Below are positions 51,116 to 64,000 of a stretch of 64,000 bases of DNA, piece by piece. The notes beneath the pieces were generated by a model that had not been told where the DNA came from, ran no database searches, and saw nothing but the letters and a program-made list of their open reading frames with translations. This DNA is from Calliopsis andreniformis. Lineage: Eukaryota > Arthropoda > Insecta > Hymenoptera > Andrenidae. Both the position numbers and the translations under genes were made by a program. Position 1 is the stretch's first letter. The number at the start of each line of letters is the position of its first letter. Location of the stretch: contig NC_135069.1 in NCBI RefSeq assembly GCF_051401765.1, forward strand, positions 11,696,501 to 11,760,500, read 5' to 3'.

Positions 51116-53403
51116 CATACCAACAAAAACTAAGAAATAAGTTTACTATGATTTTTCACCAATAGGTCGCTATTCTCAGTTGTCTTTTGTTTCATATTAA
51201 TGATGAATCAGTTTTATTTGTAAAAGGGATCACGCACGATCAATAATATTGTCAATACTTTACAAATTTTGTATGCGATCTATACTAAAGGAATAAGGAT
51301 GAAATATTAATAAAATTTTGATTTTTTGTTCAATACTGGTAGTGATGGAATGTTGACAATAATATTGACCATTTGCGGTTGAAGTTCAGTATCTGAAACC
51401 ATTATTCATATCATACGTTCAATTATTTTTTTTCTCTTTTTGTTAAATCAATCAATACTAGCGTGATTCGTGTGTAACCAAACAAATATTCTTAAGTTAT
51501 GTAATAAAAAGGTTTTGAGAGAAGAAAATGTTAATATTATTAAATGACTAACAATAGCCATCAGACTTACATCCCATGGCACATGTGGATGTGGAACTAT
51601 ATTACACGAGAAATAAAAATTCAAATGTAATAAGGGTGAACTAATGCAGCAAATAACAAGAATATGATCCAAAATAGCAATAGAGTAGAAATAATAAAGT
51701 CAATGCCATATAAATGTTAAGCAGATGTTAATACAGTGTAGAAAATTTTCTCTTTTATATTCAGTTACTTCTACTGTAAAATAAATGATTCTCCATTTTT
51801 GCTTCAGTAAAAAAGGTGGACTCCTGAGGCCAGTTTTTGAGCCTAGTATCAATTTGATTAAAATTGTAAAAGTATACTGGTATCAGCAGGTCTTACAATG
51901 TTATAAAAGAATTTAAAAAAAAAATAAATAGGTACGAAATTATAGACGATTTTGATGCTGGATTGTATAGAGGAAATTTTGCACCTTTGGGAAAATAGTA
52001 ATATGTTTCATACTGTTAAAATAATAAAACACCTTTCATAATTAAAGTCACATAATTTCTAAACTTCACACTTATTACATAAAAAACGAAAATTTAAAAT
52101 TTTTAAAAATAAGAAAGTTATAACAGCTTTAAAAAATATAACAGTTATAACAATTTTAAACTTAATTTAGTTCGAGAATCATATATCACCCTGTAGCTGT
52201 AGCAAATGTATTTATCTTTTTGTATTAAGAATAATGTATGTATCTTTCGTACTTTATTCATATAATAGCATATACAACTGAAAATCCAAAACATATGTTA
52301 TATAGTTTCTGATCTTCATTTAATAGCTTATACAACTGAAACACAAAATACATGTTACATAATTTCTGACTAACTACTTTGTTTCTTATCTTTTGTTGGC
52401 AAGACCACTTACGTCCTACTCTATTGTAACTATACACATATAAACTTCGCACGCCACAATTGAAGCGAGAGTAAGACAACACATAAACTTGGCAAACTAA
52501 ACCAACCTTACCCTAGTTGGTTGAACTCTAGGAAGAAGTTCAATGTCAATGATTAAGTACGGGTTTCACCCAATTACTTGAAGTATCATTCTCTACTGTT
52601 CATAATCAATTGGTCATCAAGATTAATTGTTCATTTAACCATAACTTCCAGAGCAATGATTATATGGTCCGTTTATTATAAAAGTGATGTAAGACCATTT
52701 TTTGTAGCGAAATATTTAAGAGTTTACATTTCCATAGGTTCAAAAATACTGATCAAATCTACTAATCTTGTCCATGAGTCTATAAATGTGAATACATATA
52801 AATTCATTATACAAATAATTTTTAGGAAAATTAACTAAAGTAGCTAATATCTAGTTTTTTTTATCATAAATAGTTTTACACCATATTTATTATGATTAAA
52901 TTGTAAAAATCACAAAATTTTCGTTTTCGAGATTTGTTTGTAAATAAAAATAAGAAACAAAATATTATTGTTTAATCTAAATATTTCTTTACATATTGTT
53001 CAATCACACTGTGTTTATAAGGCAACTTTTTCTTTTTCATTTTGGATCGTTATGTGGCAATATTTTGACATATTTATGACACACAAAAAGTATGTGAGAT
53101 AATATACATATATCCTTATATCTTTCGCACGCAATGGGTATAACATATTTATACGGAGTTGTTAATACAGAGGCCATAATCAACACCTTTTTTGTAAATT
53201 AGATTAGCTTTCAGAGGAAAATTAATTTATATTTATTTTTAATTTAAAATTTATAAAGATAAATTCTATAGTTTCTATATCATATTTAATATTGAATTAG
53301 ACTACTGGAAACAGACTTTCATTACATGTACAAAGTTTGTAGATATTTTCAAATATAAGCTGTAAACTGTGAATAAATAAAGACTTTATAGTAAATTAAA
53401 ATT
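51116..53403. other. AT-rich sequence, nothing recognised apart from one small duplication
   Basis: Only short chance frames. A 62-bp tandem duplication lies at 52262-52385. Confidence 0.35.
52262..52385. repeat. Tandem duplication, about 62-bp unit
   Basis: AATAGCATATACAACTGAAA...ACATATGTTATATAGTTTCTGA is repeated as AATAGCTTATACAACTGAAA...ACATGTTACATAATTTCTGA. Confidence 0.75.
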
Positions 53404-53561
53404 TAGGTGCACACAGTCAACAATTTCGTCGGTCTAAAGATCGATTATAGTCTAAACAATTCTTTTTCTATATAGTGGATAAGTAAACTAGCGATACATA
53501 AAATTATGTTAAATCTATAATCGGTCTTTAGACCGACAAAAATATCGGTCCTGTGCGCCTA
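53404..53561. mobile_element. MITE, 158 bp, ends TAGGYGCACA
   Basis: TAGGTGCACACAG and CTGTGCGCCTA are inverted, followed by TCGGTCTAAAGATCGATTATAG against CTATAATCGGTCTTTAGACCGA. The two arms could form a long hairpin. No ORF; the target-site duplication is not obvious. Confidence 0.8.
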
Positions 53562-54099
53562 TATATATACATATATTATCTTCTCCCAACTTATCCAAAA
53601 AATGAATTTGATCTTTTATAGTAAACGGTCCATATAAAAAATTATATAGAACACTATGTGGTTAAAAGTCAATCTATGGTACCGTATGCACTCGTTATCA
53701 CGAGACTCTATTAACAAAGAAGCACTTCGATAAGACAATTTTACAGACCTTTAACAGAGAAGTAAATTGTAAATACAACGTGACAGGTTTTAAGTTGCAA
53801 CTATAATTACCGAAATTTAGTAGACGAATCCGAAACAAAATTCACTTGGTTCATCAGAGAAATGCCTTCGAACTCAAATCCCGCTTCAATTTATATATTT
53901 TTCAACTTTTATTCCGTATATTTTATCCGTATTGCAACAGTATGAAATATATTTGCTATAATAGTGATGTTAATGTGTTCGTACCCTTAAATGTCAAACT
54001 TCTCTTTACAATATAACACAACATTTAGTATCATACATTTTACAATGTTATAAATAGTAAATTATTAATACCATTTTAAATGAAATTAAGTTAATCCTT

Positions 54100-55110
54100 T
54101 TAGTACACTCGAGCCCATATATAGTCCTCCCGGAGTATAAGCTCTCTGGTCGGGACTCGGGACCGCGAGCGTTTATCCCGAGAGGGGCGCTAAGTTCGCA
54201 TTACATGTGGCTTCGAGTGGGTGGTTTGTTTAGACGACTTTAAACGATAACGTCGACCCTCAGCGGCGGTGCTCGACGATCGAAGAAAAGGATAGCTTTG
54301 GAAAATGTTGAGAGTGAGTGAGACAGAATAAATGATAGTCGAAGGAAAGGACAGTGCATAAGAACGAGTGAAAGCGAATGAGAAAGAATGAACCGAAGCT
54401 AAATGCACGCGATCCGGGGCTCGAGCAAGGAGCTTATGCCATGAGAAAGAGTGAGACGGATTGGGGCTGTATGCAGTAAGCATCAGTTCATTTGTCCCTT
54501 TTAGTCCCCCTCACTCTTTCTCATGGCGTAAGCTCGTTGCTGGAGCTTCGGAACGCGTGCATGTAGCGCTGTTTCATTCCTACCTGCTCACTACCTCTCC
54601 ATCTTTCGCTCTTTCTCATGACATAGCTCTCTCTCTATCTCTCTCTCTAACGACAGAGACTAGTTGCTCAGACCTCAGACCACGTGCATTTAGCATTGGT
54701 TAATTCCGAATTTTGTAATATGTACGTACATATTCGAAAATCTTGCACGGGCAGCGGCCATAGCGTTTCATTGTGATTATTCTATTTTCCAATTATGTTG
54801 TATTTGGTCTTATTTTCATAGGAAAATTCACAGTAATGTATATAGTATAAGTAGAATAAAAATATTTTCATAAGAACAAAAACCAACAATTAAAAAATTT
54901 AACTTTTCGTTTTCAGTCGTGATCTTTAAATGCCTTCCTAATTTATTAAGTACCAACTTTCAACTTTCCATACAGCAGTCCCGCGCGAGCCGAATCGTGT
55001 CACATTTCACGCTTCATTAATTTCGAGAGGACCCCCAATCCACCGGTGGTGGGGATAACGACGAGCGTTTAGCCCGGGAGATCTGGCGAGCCCATACACT
55101 GGAATTACTG
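54100..55110. other. GC-rich block with inverted and direct repeats
   Basis: This kilobase is far richer in G+C than its neighbours. It contains an inverted repeat with arms at about 54396-54459 and 54507-54569 (GCTTATGCCATGAGAAAGAG against CTCTTTCTCATGGCGTAAGC), plus a (CT)n run near 54630. A near-repeat CGAGCGTTTATCCCGAGAG / CGAGCGTTTAGCCCGGGAG occurs at about 54167 and 55062. It could be a GC-rich transposon or a 5' exon/promoter of the gene lying downstream on the minus strand. No protein is recognised. Confidence 0.45.
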
Positions 55111-56640
55111 TATCGGCTATTGTAAAGACTTTTCTGTTATGTGGGTACTACGAGGGTTAATAACCTCCCACTTATAAACCAAGTGAACTTCGTACTCGTC
55201 TACTGAATTGCGATGATCATGGATTCAAATTAATATCTTTTATAGTGTATACTTTAATTATTTCTAAAATATTTTAGGAAATGTTATCTTATAAAATTTG
55301 ATCAAAAACCAAGATCTCATCAAGATTTCGTTAAAACAAATAATTGCACCAATGGTTAGTGCCACTAACGAACAAGTAAGATATCAATGTCTATAAACTA
55401 AAAAGTGTATTATACCCTAGCGATCGCATACCCTCTACTTTCCACATGGAATAATAGCTAGTATAACTGCGTAACCACTCTAACCAAGTCGCGGACATTG
55501 TGCTCCGATACAGCGTTAAGTTTAACTAATTTTCATATGACCAATTTTAATACGCTTGAACTTTCGAAATACTGTCTGCACCAGTGTGTTAATCCACAAA
55601 TAACTAGTTTCGAGCAATCAAGCGTTTTACAATTTTTCTCGAATTATATAAGAATGTAATAACAATTTTCGTAACATACTATGTAATATTATTCATTAAA
55701 ATAGTCGTTTAAATATAAACATAGTGGTTTACAAATAAAATAAAAACGTTACTTCGAAGAAAACATCAAAAAATGTAAAAAATTGTTATTACAAAATGGC
55801 GTATCATTCAATCGCATAGATTTGTAATGGTGTGTGAACTGACAAATAATTATCTTTAATTTAACTAAAATAATCTATTCTGGGAATTCTGTTAACACAG
55901 TTATTAATATAATTCATTAAAATAATTATTTAGATATAAGGATAGTAGGTTATAAGTAAAATATAACCTAGTTCGTTTAAAACACGAGAATTAATTAATT
56001 ATCTAATTATTATCATTAGATAGAATTTAAAAAGGGTATAGTGTACGCCATTATTAATATTTGCTTATTTGTACTTGCTAATAATATAAAAAATAATATT
56101 AAAGAATTAAAGATTTTAATTATACTCAATTCGTCAAAATAATTTTAAGCTTCCAAAATTTCAAAAATTTGTACTCAAGTACATATTAATAAAAATATGA
56201 TTCATTATGTTTTTCTTAATAATACTACATTCATAACTCCCAAATTCGATTTCTTGTGGGTTATATTCGGCTGGGCTTAAGCCTGTTGCCCACTTAACAA
56301 GACAGTACATGAATCGTATCAAATTTAACTTCAACGTATTCATACTATTCTATGAGCGGTTCACAGGACAAAGTGATTAATTCCACTTCCTGAATTTTTT
56401 AAAATTTTAGTTGCCAAAATGTTAAAAATACTCAACTTCTTTTCTTCCTATAAAACGTCAACTTAAAAAATGTTGTTTATTTTGTAACAATATAAATACA
56501 TTTCTTCAGTTTAATTCACTTAATATTCTTGAATTTGATTGTTTAGGTACCTATTTTGTAATGCGTGAACTCATCGAAAAGGTACCTAAGTTACAGTTAT
56601 GTACTAACGCACGGGCATTTCTCGGATCCGTGAAATGCAA
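55111..56640. other. AT-rich sequence with a weak duplication
   Basis: A degenerate duplication of about 223 bp period (ATTCATTAAAATAGTCGTTTA near 55688, and its variant near 55911) is the only structure noted. Confidence 0.35.
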
Positions 56641-56647
56641 TAATGGA

Positions 56648-56775
56648 ATATAAAATATAAGAGCCATTACACACGGTCGACTAGTCGCCAGCATCATAAA
56701 GTGCATGAAAATATATGAACGGTTACACACGTAGTCGTCTGGCTTTTGCTCTCTCGGCGACCGTGCGTAAAGTTA
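56648..56775. repeat. Possible short MITE or repeat pair
   Basis: ATTACACACGGTCGACTAGTCG and GGTTACACACGTAGTCGTCTGG are direct relatives, and CGACCGTGCGTAA near the right edge is roughly inverted to TTACACACGGTCG at the left. This suits a small decayed hAT-type MITE. Confidence 0.45.
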
Positions 56776-57016
56776 TCTTATCTTAAAAAAAATCTTAAAA
56801 AATTCTTATTATGTCACCTTTTTGAAAAAAATACTAAGAAATATATTGCTTTTTCTAGCTCCCCCATTTGATTGATTATTTTAGTAACCAATTGAAGCTT
56901 TTAAAAAAATAACTGCACTAAAATAGTCAAAATCGAAAAAAGTTGTTAAACTGCACATTAACCTATGTTTGTTTTGTGAAGTGAACCGATTTGTTGAACA
57001 AATTACGCATATAGTT

Positions 57017-57110
57017 CAAATGTGGGCGTATCCACCTGGTTATACCTAACAGCGTCGATACTCTGCTGGTGCTGTGCTGTTATGGATGGATGAACATATC
57101 CACATTTAAA
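57017..57110. repeat. Imperfect inverted repeat
   Basis: AAATGTGGGCGTATCCACC...CTAACAGC faces GCTGTTATGG...ATATCCACATTT across a short loop, enough for a hairpin of about 35 bp. Confidence 0.55.
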
Positions 57111-57647
57111 TTACATGTTTTATTGTGAATACGTTGACGTTAATCTGGTCTGGTTCATGCGCTGTCCACGTGCTGAACTATTAAGTGGACGACAGGCTTT
57201 AATAATGACGCGACTGTGACGTCAGCAATCTCTAACAGCTAATTCCGCATGATTCCAACGTCACGTCAGCGGTCGTCATAATGTTAATTACCAGGGAAAA
57301 TGGCTGGAATTCGCAAAAATGCACCTAAACGAACCACATTTAGTAAAAACATGTTCTCAGACGAGATCTATTGGATTACTACTAAATATGATATGTCAGC
57401 TAGTAAGCAAAACTGAATCTTGTTATGTATGTGAGAGACACTACTCTTAGTCAAAATAATATAATAGACCAGATGTCATCAGACCCATAGGTCTGTAACT
57501 GTTTACCCTTAAAGGCCTATGTAATAAACACTGTGAAGTCTTAGTCTGTTTCCTCACTCAAGTGGACAATAGACATTCTGTCGTGTCCTTAACAGGTGTT
57601 ACAACAATTTAATATAACCCATTTCCAATAAGATCAAATTCAATATG

Positions 57648-58117
57648 CAGGGTGTATGTTTGTATGTAAGAAGTACCACAGGTATGGATTCTAGACATAA
57701 AAATGAAGCAAAAAGTTTGTAGAAACAAATGCTCGATATCACTTTGTTTTCAGGTTACAGCTTATTTTGTGTTGCAATAATTGTTCTGTAAGGCATTTGT
57801 TATTTTGTGTTTCAATAATTGTACTGCTCGAGGTGACTATCAGCAGCTTTAATACCAGCATGAATAAGTCGTATCATCAATTCTCCGATGTGTTCGAATA
57901 AGCCGCGTGTTGTACGGATGTGACACCAAAACTTTGATTTGACTAAATCTGTATCTAATGTGTATTTTATACGCGGAAAGGGTTATTGCAACATAAGATC
58001 AATTGTAACTTAGAAAGTTTTATGGGGCATATGTTTATATGAACTTTTTTCTTATTTTTATGTCTAGAATCTAGAATTCTTACTTGTGGTACTTCTCACA
58101 TGCTAACAGACATCCTG
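57648..58117. mobile_element. CAGGGTGT-type MITE, 470 bp
   Basis: The left arm CAGGGTGTATGTTTGTATG...GAAGTACCACA...TTCTAGACATAAAAAT is matched in inverse by the right arm ending ...ACATCCTG. The arms span about 80-100 bp with small indels. It is flanked by TA-containing sequence. The fragment at 8038-8111 belongs to the same family. Confidence 0.8.
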
Positions 58118-59125
58118 TATTTAGCTCAAATAGATAAAGTTCTATCTATAAAAGGCCTAAACTGATCTTGATCTAAGGAATCTTCAAACGACTATGAAAT
58201 ACAATAGAAGACACAACATACATAATATGGGAATGCATAACCTACAAATTGGCTGAAAATATAACTTTTATTAATAGAAATATGGATGCTAATAGTTGTA
58301 TTGAGAGTTTGTGGTATAATTTATATAACAATGCTTTTAAATTCGGCATGCAAGAAACGTACTACTTTCAAATAAGATAACGATCGCAAAACAGAGCGAA
58401 AGAAACAAAAGTATTTGTTATACAATGTTCCAAAATAATTGTTTGTTCTTTCTCAAAGTCTGAATATTAAATCAATTAATTTCTGGCATTTAGTAAACAC
58501 AAAAGTATGAAAAAGAAAAATATTTACTAAGTAAAACTAGTTTAAAATGGATGTTTTAATAAAGACCAAAAGTTAATAGAATTTATGCCAATGTAATTCA
58601 ATATAATGTAAAATTTAAAGAATTTTAAACTTATCGTATTGATACATGTACAAATACTTCTTTGACCCTCCAATGTTTATAGTGTTACATTATTCTTTCA
58701 TGACACAATAGATATTAAGAGTAGTTATTGTAGAGATTATATCTGTATATAAAAGACTATTCACAAGTTTTGCCAATGCATCAGTTGCTGTATACAGTTA
58801 TTGTAAGGGAACTAAGTGTACCAATATATCTTTTTTTATTAACTTTTGTATGACCTGTTATGTACATCCTTTCACTCTTTGTAGCAACAGGGTTAGGAAA
58901 ACCAGAAATGAATATGTATATTTACTGTTCACTACCAAGTATTTCTTCATTATAAGTTTGTTACTACGTTTACTGGCAATATGAAATTACTTAGAGCGAA
59001 TGAGATTTGTTTGTAAAGCGTTATCACTCACAAAATAGCCGAGATGATGTCAAAAAAGCAAAACAAAGAAAGAGTATATTTGCTTTTTCAGTAGCTAAAC
59101 ACACAGTAACTAGATTTATAGTATA
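58118..59125. other. AT-rich sequence, nothing recognised
   Basis: No coding similarity or transposon ends. Confidence 0.35.
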
Positions 59126-59768
59126 ATTTTCCAGAGTTGAGCCCTGGGCGTGCCAAGCGGCCGGCACATGGCCCAGCAGGGACCCAATGTTAGATGCGTA
59201 TTGCAAGCAACGTTGTCAGATTGTGTAGCCAATCGGATCTCTCTTTCTATTCTTAGGAACAAGTGCGTCTTTCTCAGTGACTCGATAAAGCAAATTCCTT
59301 CATTTGCAAGACTCCCCATGCTAAATTGATTAGTTCTCTTGTATTCGTTTATCAATCTAGGGGATTCTGATACCGATTTAACATTATACGGGCCTGCAAG
59401 AAGTTACGAGGTAGTTTAAGACATTGTTTCGCCTGTTTTAAATTTGAGTTAAATGCAACTGAGTTGTCCGCCATTTTTTCTGTGTGACACGAGCCTCCCT
59501 AAATGCCAATAGGATTCGATACCCTTGTCAAACGCCATTGAAATAACGCTAAGTGGCCCCGCTAAGAAGGAAAGACGACAGATGCGAGACAAAAATAGGA
59601 AATATGCCACGTTCTGTAAGGACCTACGCCTAAGTATGCGTAGATAATTGGTTAAGGTCCAATGAATAGGACGTGCATCGCGTTAGAGAAGCACCATTCA
59701 CTAGTTAGAGAAGCGACAGCATTGCAAGTTAGAGGACCCGACCATCAGGGCTCAACTCTATAAAATCG
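59126..59768 (-). repeat. Interspersed repeat R2, copy B (643 bp)
   Basis: Reverse-orientation partner of 33347-33975, aligned end to end with scattered substitutions and short indels. Ends are ATTTTCCAGAGTTGAGCCCTG and CAGGGCTCAACTCTATAAAAT. Confidence 0.8.
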
Positions 59769-62231
59769 AACTATAGGTAAAGATTGTTCACTTAAAACAG
59801 TTGTATAGTTGATTCTAAAAAACCGTTCGTAACCATTTGATCTCAAATTAAAGAGTATACCTTTTAACTGATTTATCTTCCGTTAAAATTAGTACTAATT
59901 TTAAGTAAAATAGTGTAAACGAACTTGATTTGAACTCGTAAACGTATTAAGTGTGATAATTGGCAAATGGTTCACAATTCACAATACACAATTTATCTTG
60001 TCGGTCATTGACATGTGTATGAAGACAGTCATTGTTTATACTTGACCGTATTCGATAAAAACCTGATCGTATGAAAGTCTAAGTTATTTCATAATTGCTT
60101 CTCTGTTGAACAATTCCAAAAGACCATTCCAAGCTACAAATGTTACAAAAACACCAAATTGGACTATCGGTATGAGTTGCCTGAAACCTCTTTCAGGTAA
60201 TAAATTCGTTAGTGAGCTGTAAGCCTATTTCCTTTTGTCGATTTCTACTTTGCATGTCTTTCAAATACGGGTCACATGAAGAATGCTCTAGTTGTGTGGC
60301 TATTATTAGTTGTGAATCATTGATTCTGCTTAATTAAGGGATTACACCCACCTAGGGACCTGCAAGAAACTTATAAGGTTGAGAATTTAAAAAAAATATG
60401 AGTGGAAATAATGCAAAATGTTTTCCTATTAAAAGATATATTTCCTATGTATATTATCCTAAATTTTCATGAAGAAATATTATTAACTACACGAGATATA
60501 TACTGTCATCAATAACAAACGTATCTTTTTGCTTTTTAATATTCCCTAGGACAAAGGATGCACCTAAAAGCAAAAAACTGAATGGATGTTAAAAGTAAAA
60601 CAAAGTCCTTGATAGAAAAATGATGAAGTTCTTGACGATCTCACTTTTTTAAATTTTATTTTGAATTCTTCAATAATTTAAAGAAAATAATGGTTTTTCA
60701 TCGATATTCCATACTTCAATTTTACACAGCTGCCGTTTTGTAATAAAATGAAAAATTAAAATTCGGACAGCGTAAAGGACTTCTAAATTTTATCTATTTT
60801 TAATATTCATTCGGCTTTTTGTTTTCAGATGCATCGTCTATGCTAGAATGCTAAAGAATGCCCACCAGCATACGCTTAAAAAACACGTCTGCTATGAACG
60901 CCAATATGCCTTTTAATTAATAACATGCCTTCATGCAAATTTAGATGGTAAATAAATATTGATGGTAACTGTTCGTGCAGAAAGCCGTAATATAAAACAA
61001 TAAAAATTTCTACAAGTAAATTTTTATATTAAAACGAATACTATTAGCTCAAACTATTATACAGAGTATCATCATTTAAGGTTTGAATTTCGTCAGAATC
61101 CTCGATGGGTCTTCATTAATGGGAAGCCACTATAGTGGCGCTTAGTAACCAAAAGGTTAATTGGAGATAAAAATTCTTCTCTGTAATTGAGGTAATCAGT
61201 TTTGCTTTATCATGCCATTAAGGGATAAAACACAACTACACTAGTTATTTATTTTATGGCTTCTTTACCTCTCCGTTCTGCCTACGCGAACTGAACAATC
61301 GCTTTTTGTATAAAATAGGCTTGAAAACGTAGTAGATATAACATCTATCTATTGCAGCTACAATATTCTCTTGATATAACTTCTCATCACAATGTTTGTC
61401 ATATGTAGCTTAGATATATTTAAAGCGAAATGTTTTACTTGCATGCAGTGTCATGTACAGTTTTTATAAAACTAAAGTGGACTACTATGAACCCTATGAC
61501 TAACAAGCTCATATCGAGAAAAATACAATTTAGATAGGTAAACATACACACGATGTTTTATTGTATTACGCAGTGGTTTTTTAACACGTTTCATTTACTT
61601 TTACATAGATTCTTGAATACAAATTCTTTACTTTTATATGGACTTTTAACACGTGTTATTATTAGTGCGTATACCGTCTCTATACACATTAGCACTCTTC
61701 GACACCTGGATTTATGACACAATCGGCCGGCACACAGCTATTTAATAAGTATCATTACTGGTCTAATTATTTTCATGTTAATTGCGATTAACAAGGAGTC
61801 AAGATCCTAAAGTCTAATGAAGGATTTTCTAAATCCTCTTCACGTGTTCCACATTGCTTTGCCCCTATGTCCTCCATAGCGGTTGACGTAAATCCACAGA
61901 AAACTCGCATGTAATCAGTCAATCACAAAATTTATCACCTTTGGTTCCGCCCATTCCGCAAACCCCCCCTCACTCTAACGTAGTTACAAGTGGAGAAATA
62001 GAGTGCACGTTCTTTAACCCCCAAACCAACTCTGATTGGAAAACATAGGTCATACCTTACCAACGCAGATTTTAGGAAAAACACTCTGTCCTACAAAAAT
62101 TCTGTAACTCTATTCTGTACAGACCTTAATAAAACATGACTCTAAAAATCAATATCTACCGTTTTAAGTAAATCTGTGTAATGTGCTTGTCGGATAACGG
62201 TCAAAAACAAAAAAGGAAAAAAGATGGTTCT
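59769..62231. other. Mostly AT-rich sequence, nothing recognised
   Basis: No domains, repeats or clean ends were identified in about 2.5 kb. Confidence 0.35.
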
Positions 62232-62400
62232 CACTGTTGAAGTTGTCAGTGTGTCTTAACACACTGAAAAGTGGCTTTCGACCCCCTGAAGAAAACAGCT
62301 GCAATGCTAGCGAAACGTCGGGAAATCTCTTCTTCCAGAACACGGCTTATACCCCAAAATTTCAACAGTGAGAACTGTATGATGCCGGGCCGTGAAAGCC
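62232..62400 (+). mobile_element. Retroelement terminal motif, copy 2 (GAAACGTCGGGAA type)
   Basis: It contains TTTCGACCCCCTGAAGAA, GCAATGCTAGCGAAACG and TCGGGAAATCTCTTC, and is homologous to the minus strand of 30286-30420. The minus-strand 63-codon frame here (62246-62437) is a chance frame. Confidence 0.55.
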
Positions 62401-63507
62401 TCAAATCTCCCCGAAAAAATGCGGAAACACCAGTCAAGTAATCGGGACTTCTTGATCAGTACAACCGATAAGAAAGTGTTTTACATTATCCAATAGTTTT
62501 TTTTTTATATTCAGGTGGACTCGAAAATTTGATAGAGAAAAATTAGAGGTCGTAACTGAGTTTTTAATTTTAATTTTAATATTACATTTAAAAAGCTTAT
62601 TTGTGTACATCTGTTTGCTTATACAATAAGTAAATATTATGTTGTCAAAACAACAAACAAAAATACCTATAATTTTGTTTTCGCCACTTAAAAATCATAT
62701 GAGAAAATCCGACTTACACCACCCCACAAATAGGGAACTACCAATCAGAGCTGACTTTCTGTTATTTTTAATACTGCTTTAAATAGTTATGCATTTCACA
62801 TTCTATTATGGTGGAAAGAATATATCGAACTGTCTATTTAAAAAAAAATTAATAAATCTAGCAATACAATCATGTTTTAAGACAACTTTCTGTAAATGTC
62901 CGACATTTCCCCAGTTTTCCCTCCAGATAATCACTGCTTGGCCTTAGTGCCCGAGATATTTAGCAAATCTTACTCTACATTTAGATATATATAATAATTA
63001 ATTAATTAATAATTATTGCATTAAATATCGCCATTTAAATATCTCAACTCTTGTTCAATTTAATTATTGAATTAATTATTCAACCGCTTGTGTACGACGG
63101 TTATCTATCTGGTAGTGTCACTTGACACTATTGCAATTAATACCTTTGATAATTGTCGACTATAGTCGACTACAACATTGCGACATATCGACTATATCAT
63201 CCGACCGCATGAAAATTGTAGCTCAAAACCTAATAACTAAAACCTAATACTAATTTATCTCAAATATTATTAATACAATACTTAGTATCAAAAATATTTG
63301 TATATCTCGGAAATTAACGTAACATCGAATGGCGGTTACATACGACATCAGATACCAGAAATTTCAGAAAATAATTCCAGATGACAAAATTGGAGGAAAA
63401 TCAAGAAATATTGAAATTCCACTTCAGGCTTTGATTCGAAGTTATTAGTTGTTAGGAAAATGAAATGTGTCTGGCTTAAAAACCCATTTTACTCATATAA
63501 CTACGTC
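62401..63507. other. AT-rich sequence, nothing recognised
   Basis: A (TTAA/ATTA)n tract lies near 62995-63020 and the perfect 16-bp palindrome GTCGACTATAGTCGAC near 63157. No genes seen. Confidence 0.35.
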
Positions 63508-63714
63508 AAACCCGGCTAATGCACGCTGGCAGTAGATTATATCCTAAATCAGATATAATTCTCGCGTATTTTATGTATTTTTCACAATTACTAATTCAGA
63601 AACGAAGCCATGAACGCAATTTTGTCATTTGTAATTTTCGTTCTATTTCGGCATGTAGAATCACTCTAAAATCTCTAAAATTTCTAACACCTGCTACCAG
63701 ACACCCTGTATATA
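63508..63714. repeat. Interspersed repeat R3, copy 2
   Basis: Aligned with 45430-45645; it ends in ACACCCTGTATATA, a mariner-type terminus. Confidence 0.5.
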
Positions 63715-64000
63715 TAAAAAGAAAGTTCAAAATGTTGACCTTAAGCCATCAAAATCAGTAAGGTGAGTACTATTCATTGTTAAAACTTTAGCAAAATTGA
63801 GATCACTGTTTCAGTTTCCCTTCTTCATGTTTAAAAAATCAGGATTGCCTTAATTTAAGCAATTCATTTATATCAGCATCAGGGTATTATTAGACGTTCA
63901 AGAAGTCAGTAGCCGCATTTACAAATCATCATAAAAAAAGCATAGACTTATCGTTAGTTGAGACTCCTGCAAGTTTTCTGACCCGAAATATCTACTTTTT

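Noticed and set aside
54190..54703. ORFs of 80-97 codons in the GC-rich block
   Set aside because: They occur on both strands because of the inverted repeat and are Ser-rich, without any family pattern.

Overview
The window looks like nuclear DNA of an insect, most probably a hymenopteran (ant, bee or wasp). It is AT-rich, spliceosomal introns have GT-AG ends, and decayed transposons of many eukaryotic superfamilies are packed together. The species assignment is inference; I see no bacterial operon, rRNA, CRISPR array or functional tRNA.

The one confident host gene is a sphingomyelin synthase family gene (ceramide phosphotransferase) on the minus strand. Five coding exons can be joined with consensus splice sites into one 397-residue frame: 48653..48278, 21906..21696, 17227..16953, 16859..16684 and 16557..16402. 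The first coding intron is 26.4 kb and the second 4.5 kb; the last two are 93 and 126 bp. Everything between 16.4 and 48.7 kb is therefore exon or intron of this gene.

Layout. 1-8 kb: retrotransposon debris, with a BEL/Pao reverse transcriptase fragment, a Gypsy gag-protease-RT remnant split by a 1.1-kb foldback element, and an intact stand-alone gag ORF. 8-14.6 kb: AT-rich sequence with almost nothing recognisable. 14.7-15.9 kb: a pogo/Tigger-like transposon. 16.4-21.9 kb: the 3' four exons of the host gene; a full-ended, internally deleted I-like non-LTR retrotransposon with a 15-bp target-site duplication fills 88% of the 17.2-21.7 kb intron. 22-48 kb, inside the giant intron: a piggyBac derivative, a solo LTR, a P-element-like transposon with a spliced THAP domain, several MITEs, a second solo LTR inside an older repeat, a large decayed SecA-like motor ATPase gene (39.5-43.0 kb), pogo and Tc1 remnants, and a 190-bp tandem repeat. 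48.7-64 kb, upstream of the first coding exon: more MITEs, a GC-rich palindromic block at 54.1-55.1 kb that could be exonic or promoter sequence, and second copies of two repeat families seen in the intron.

The most unusual item is the SecA-like pseudogene: an animal intron carrying a recognisable but broken relative of the bacterial preprotein translocase motor. Other notable points are the internal structure of the transposons (in-frame internal deletion, loss of an RNase H aspartate, retained terminal domains) and the clean target-site duplications.
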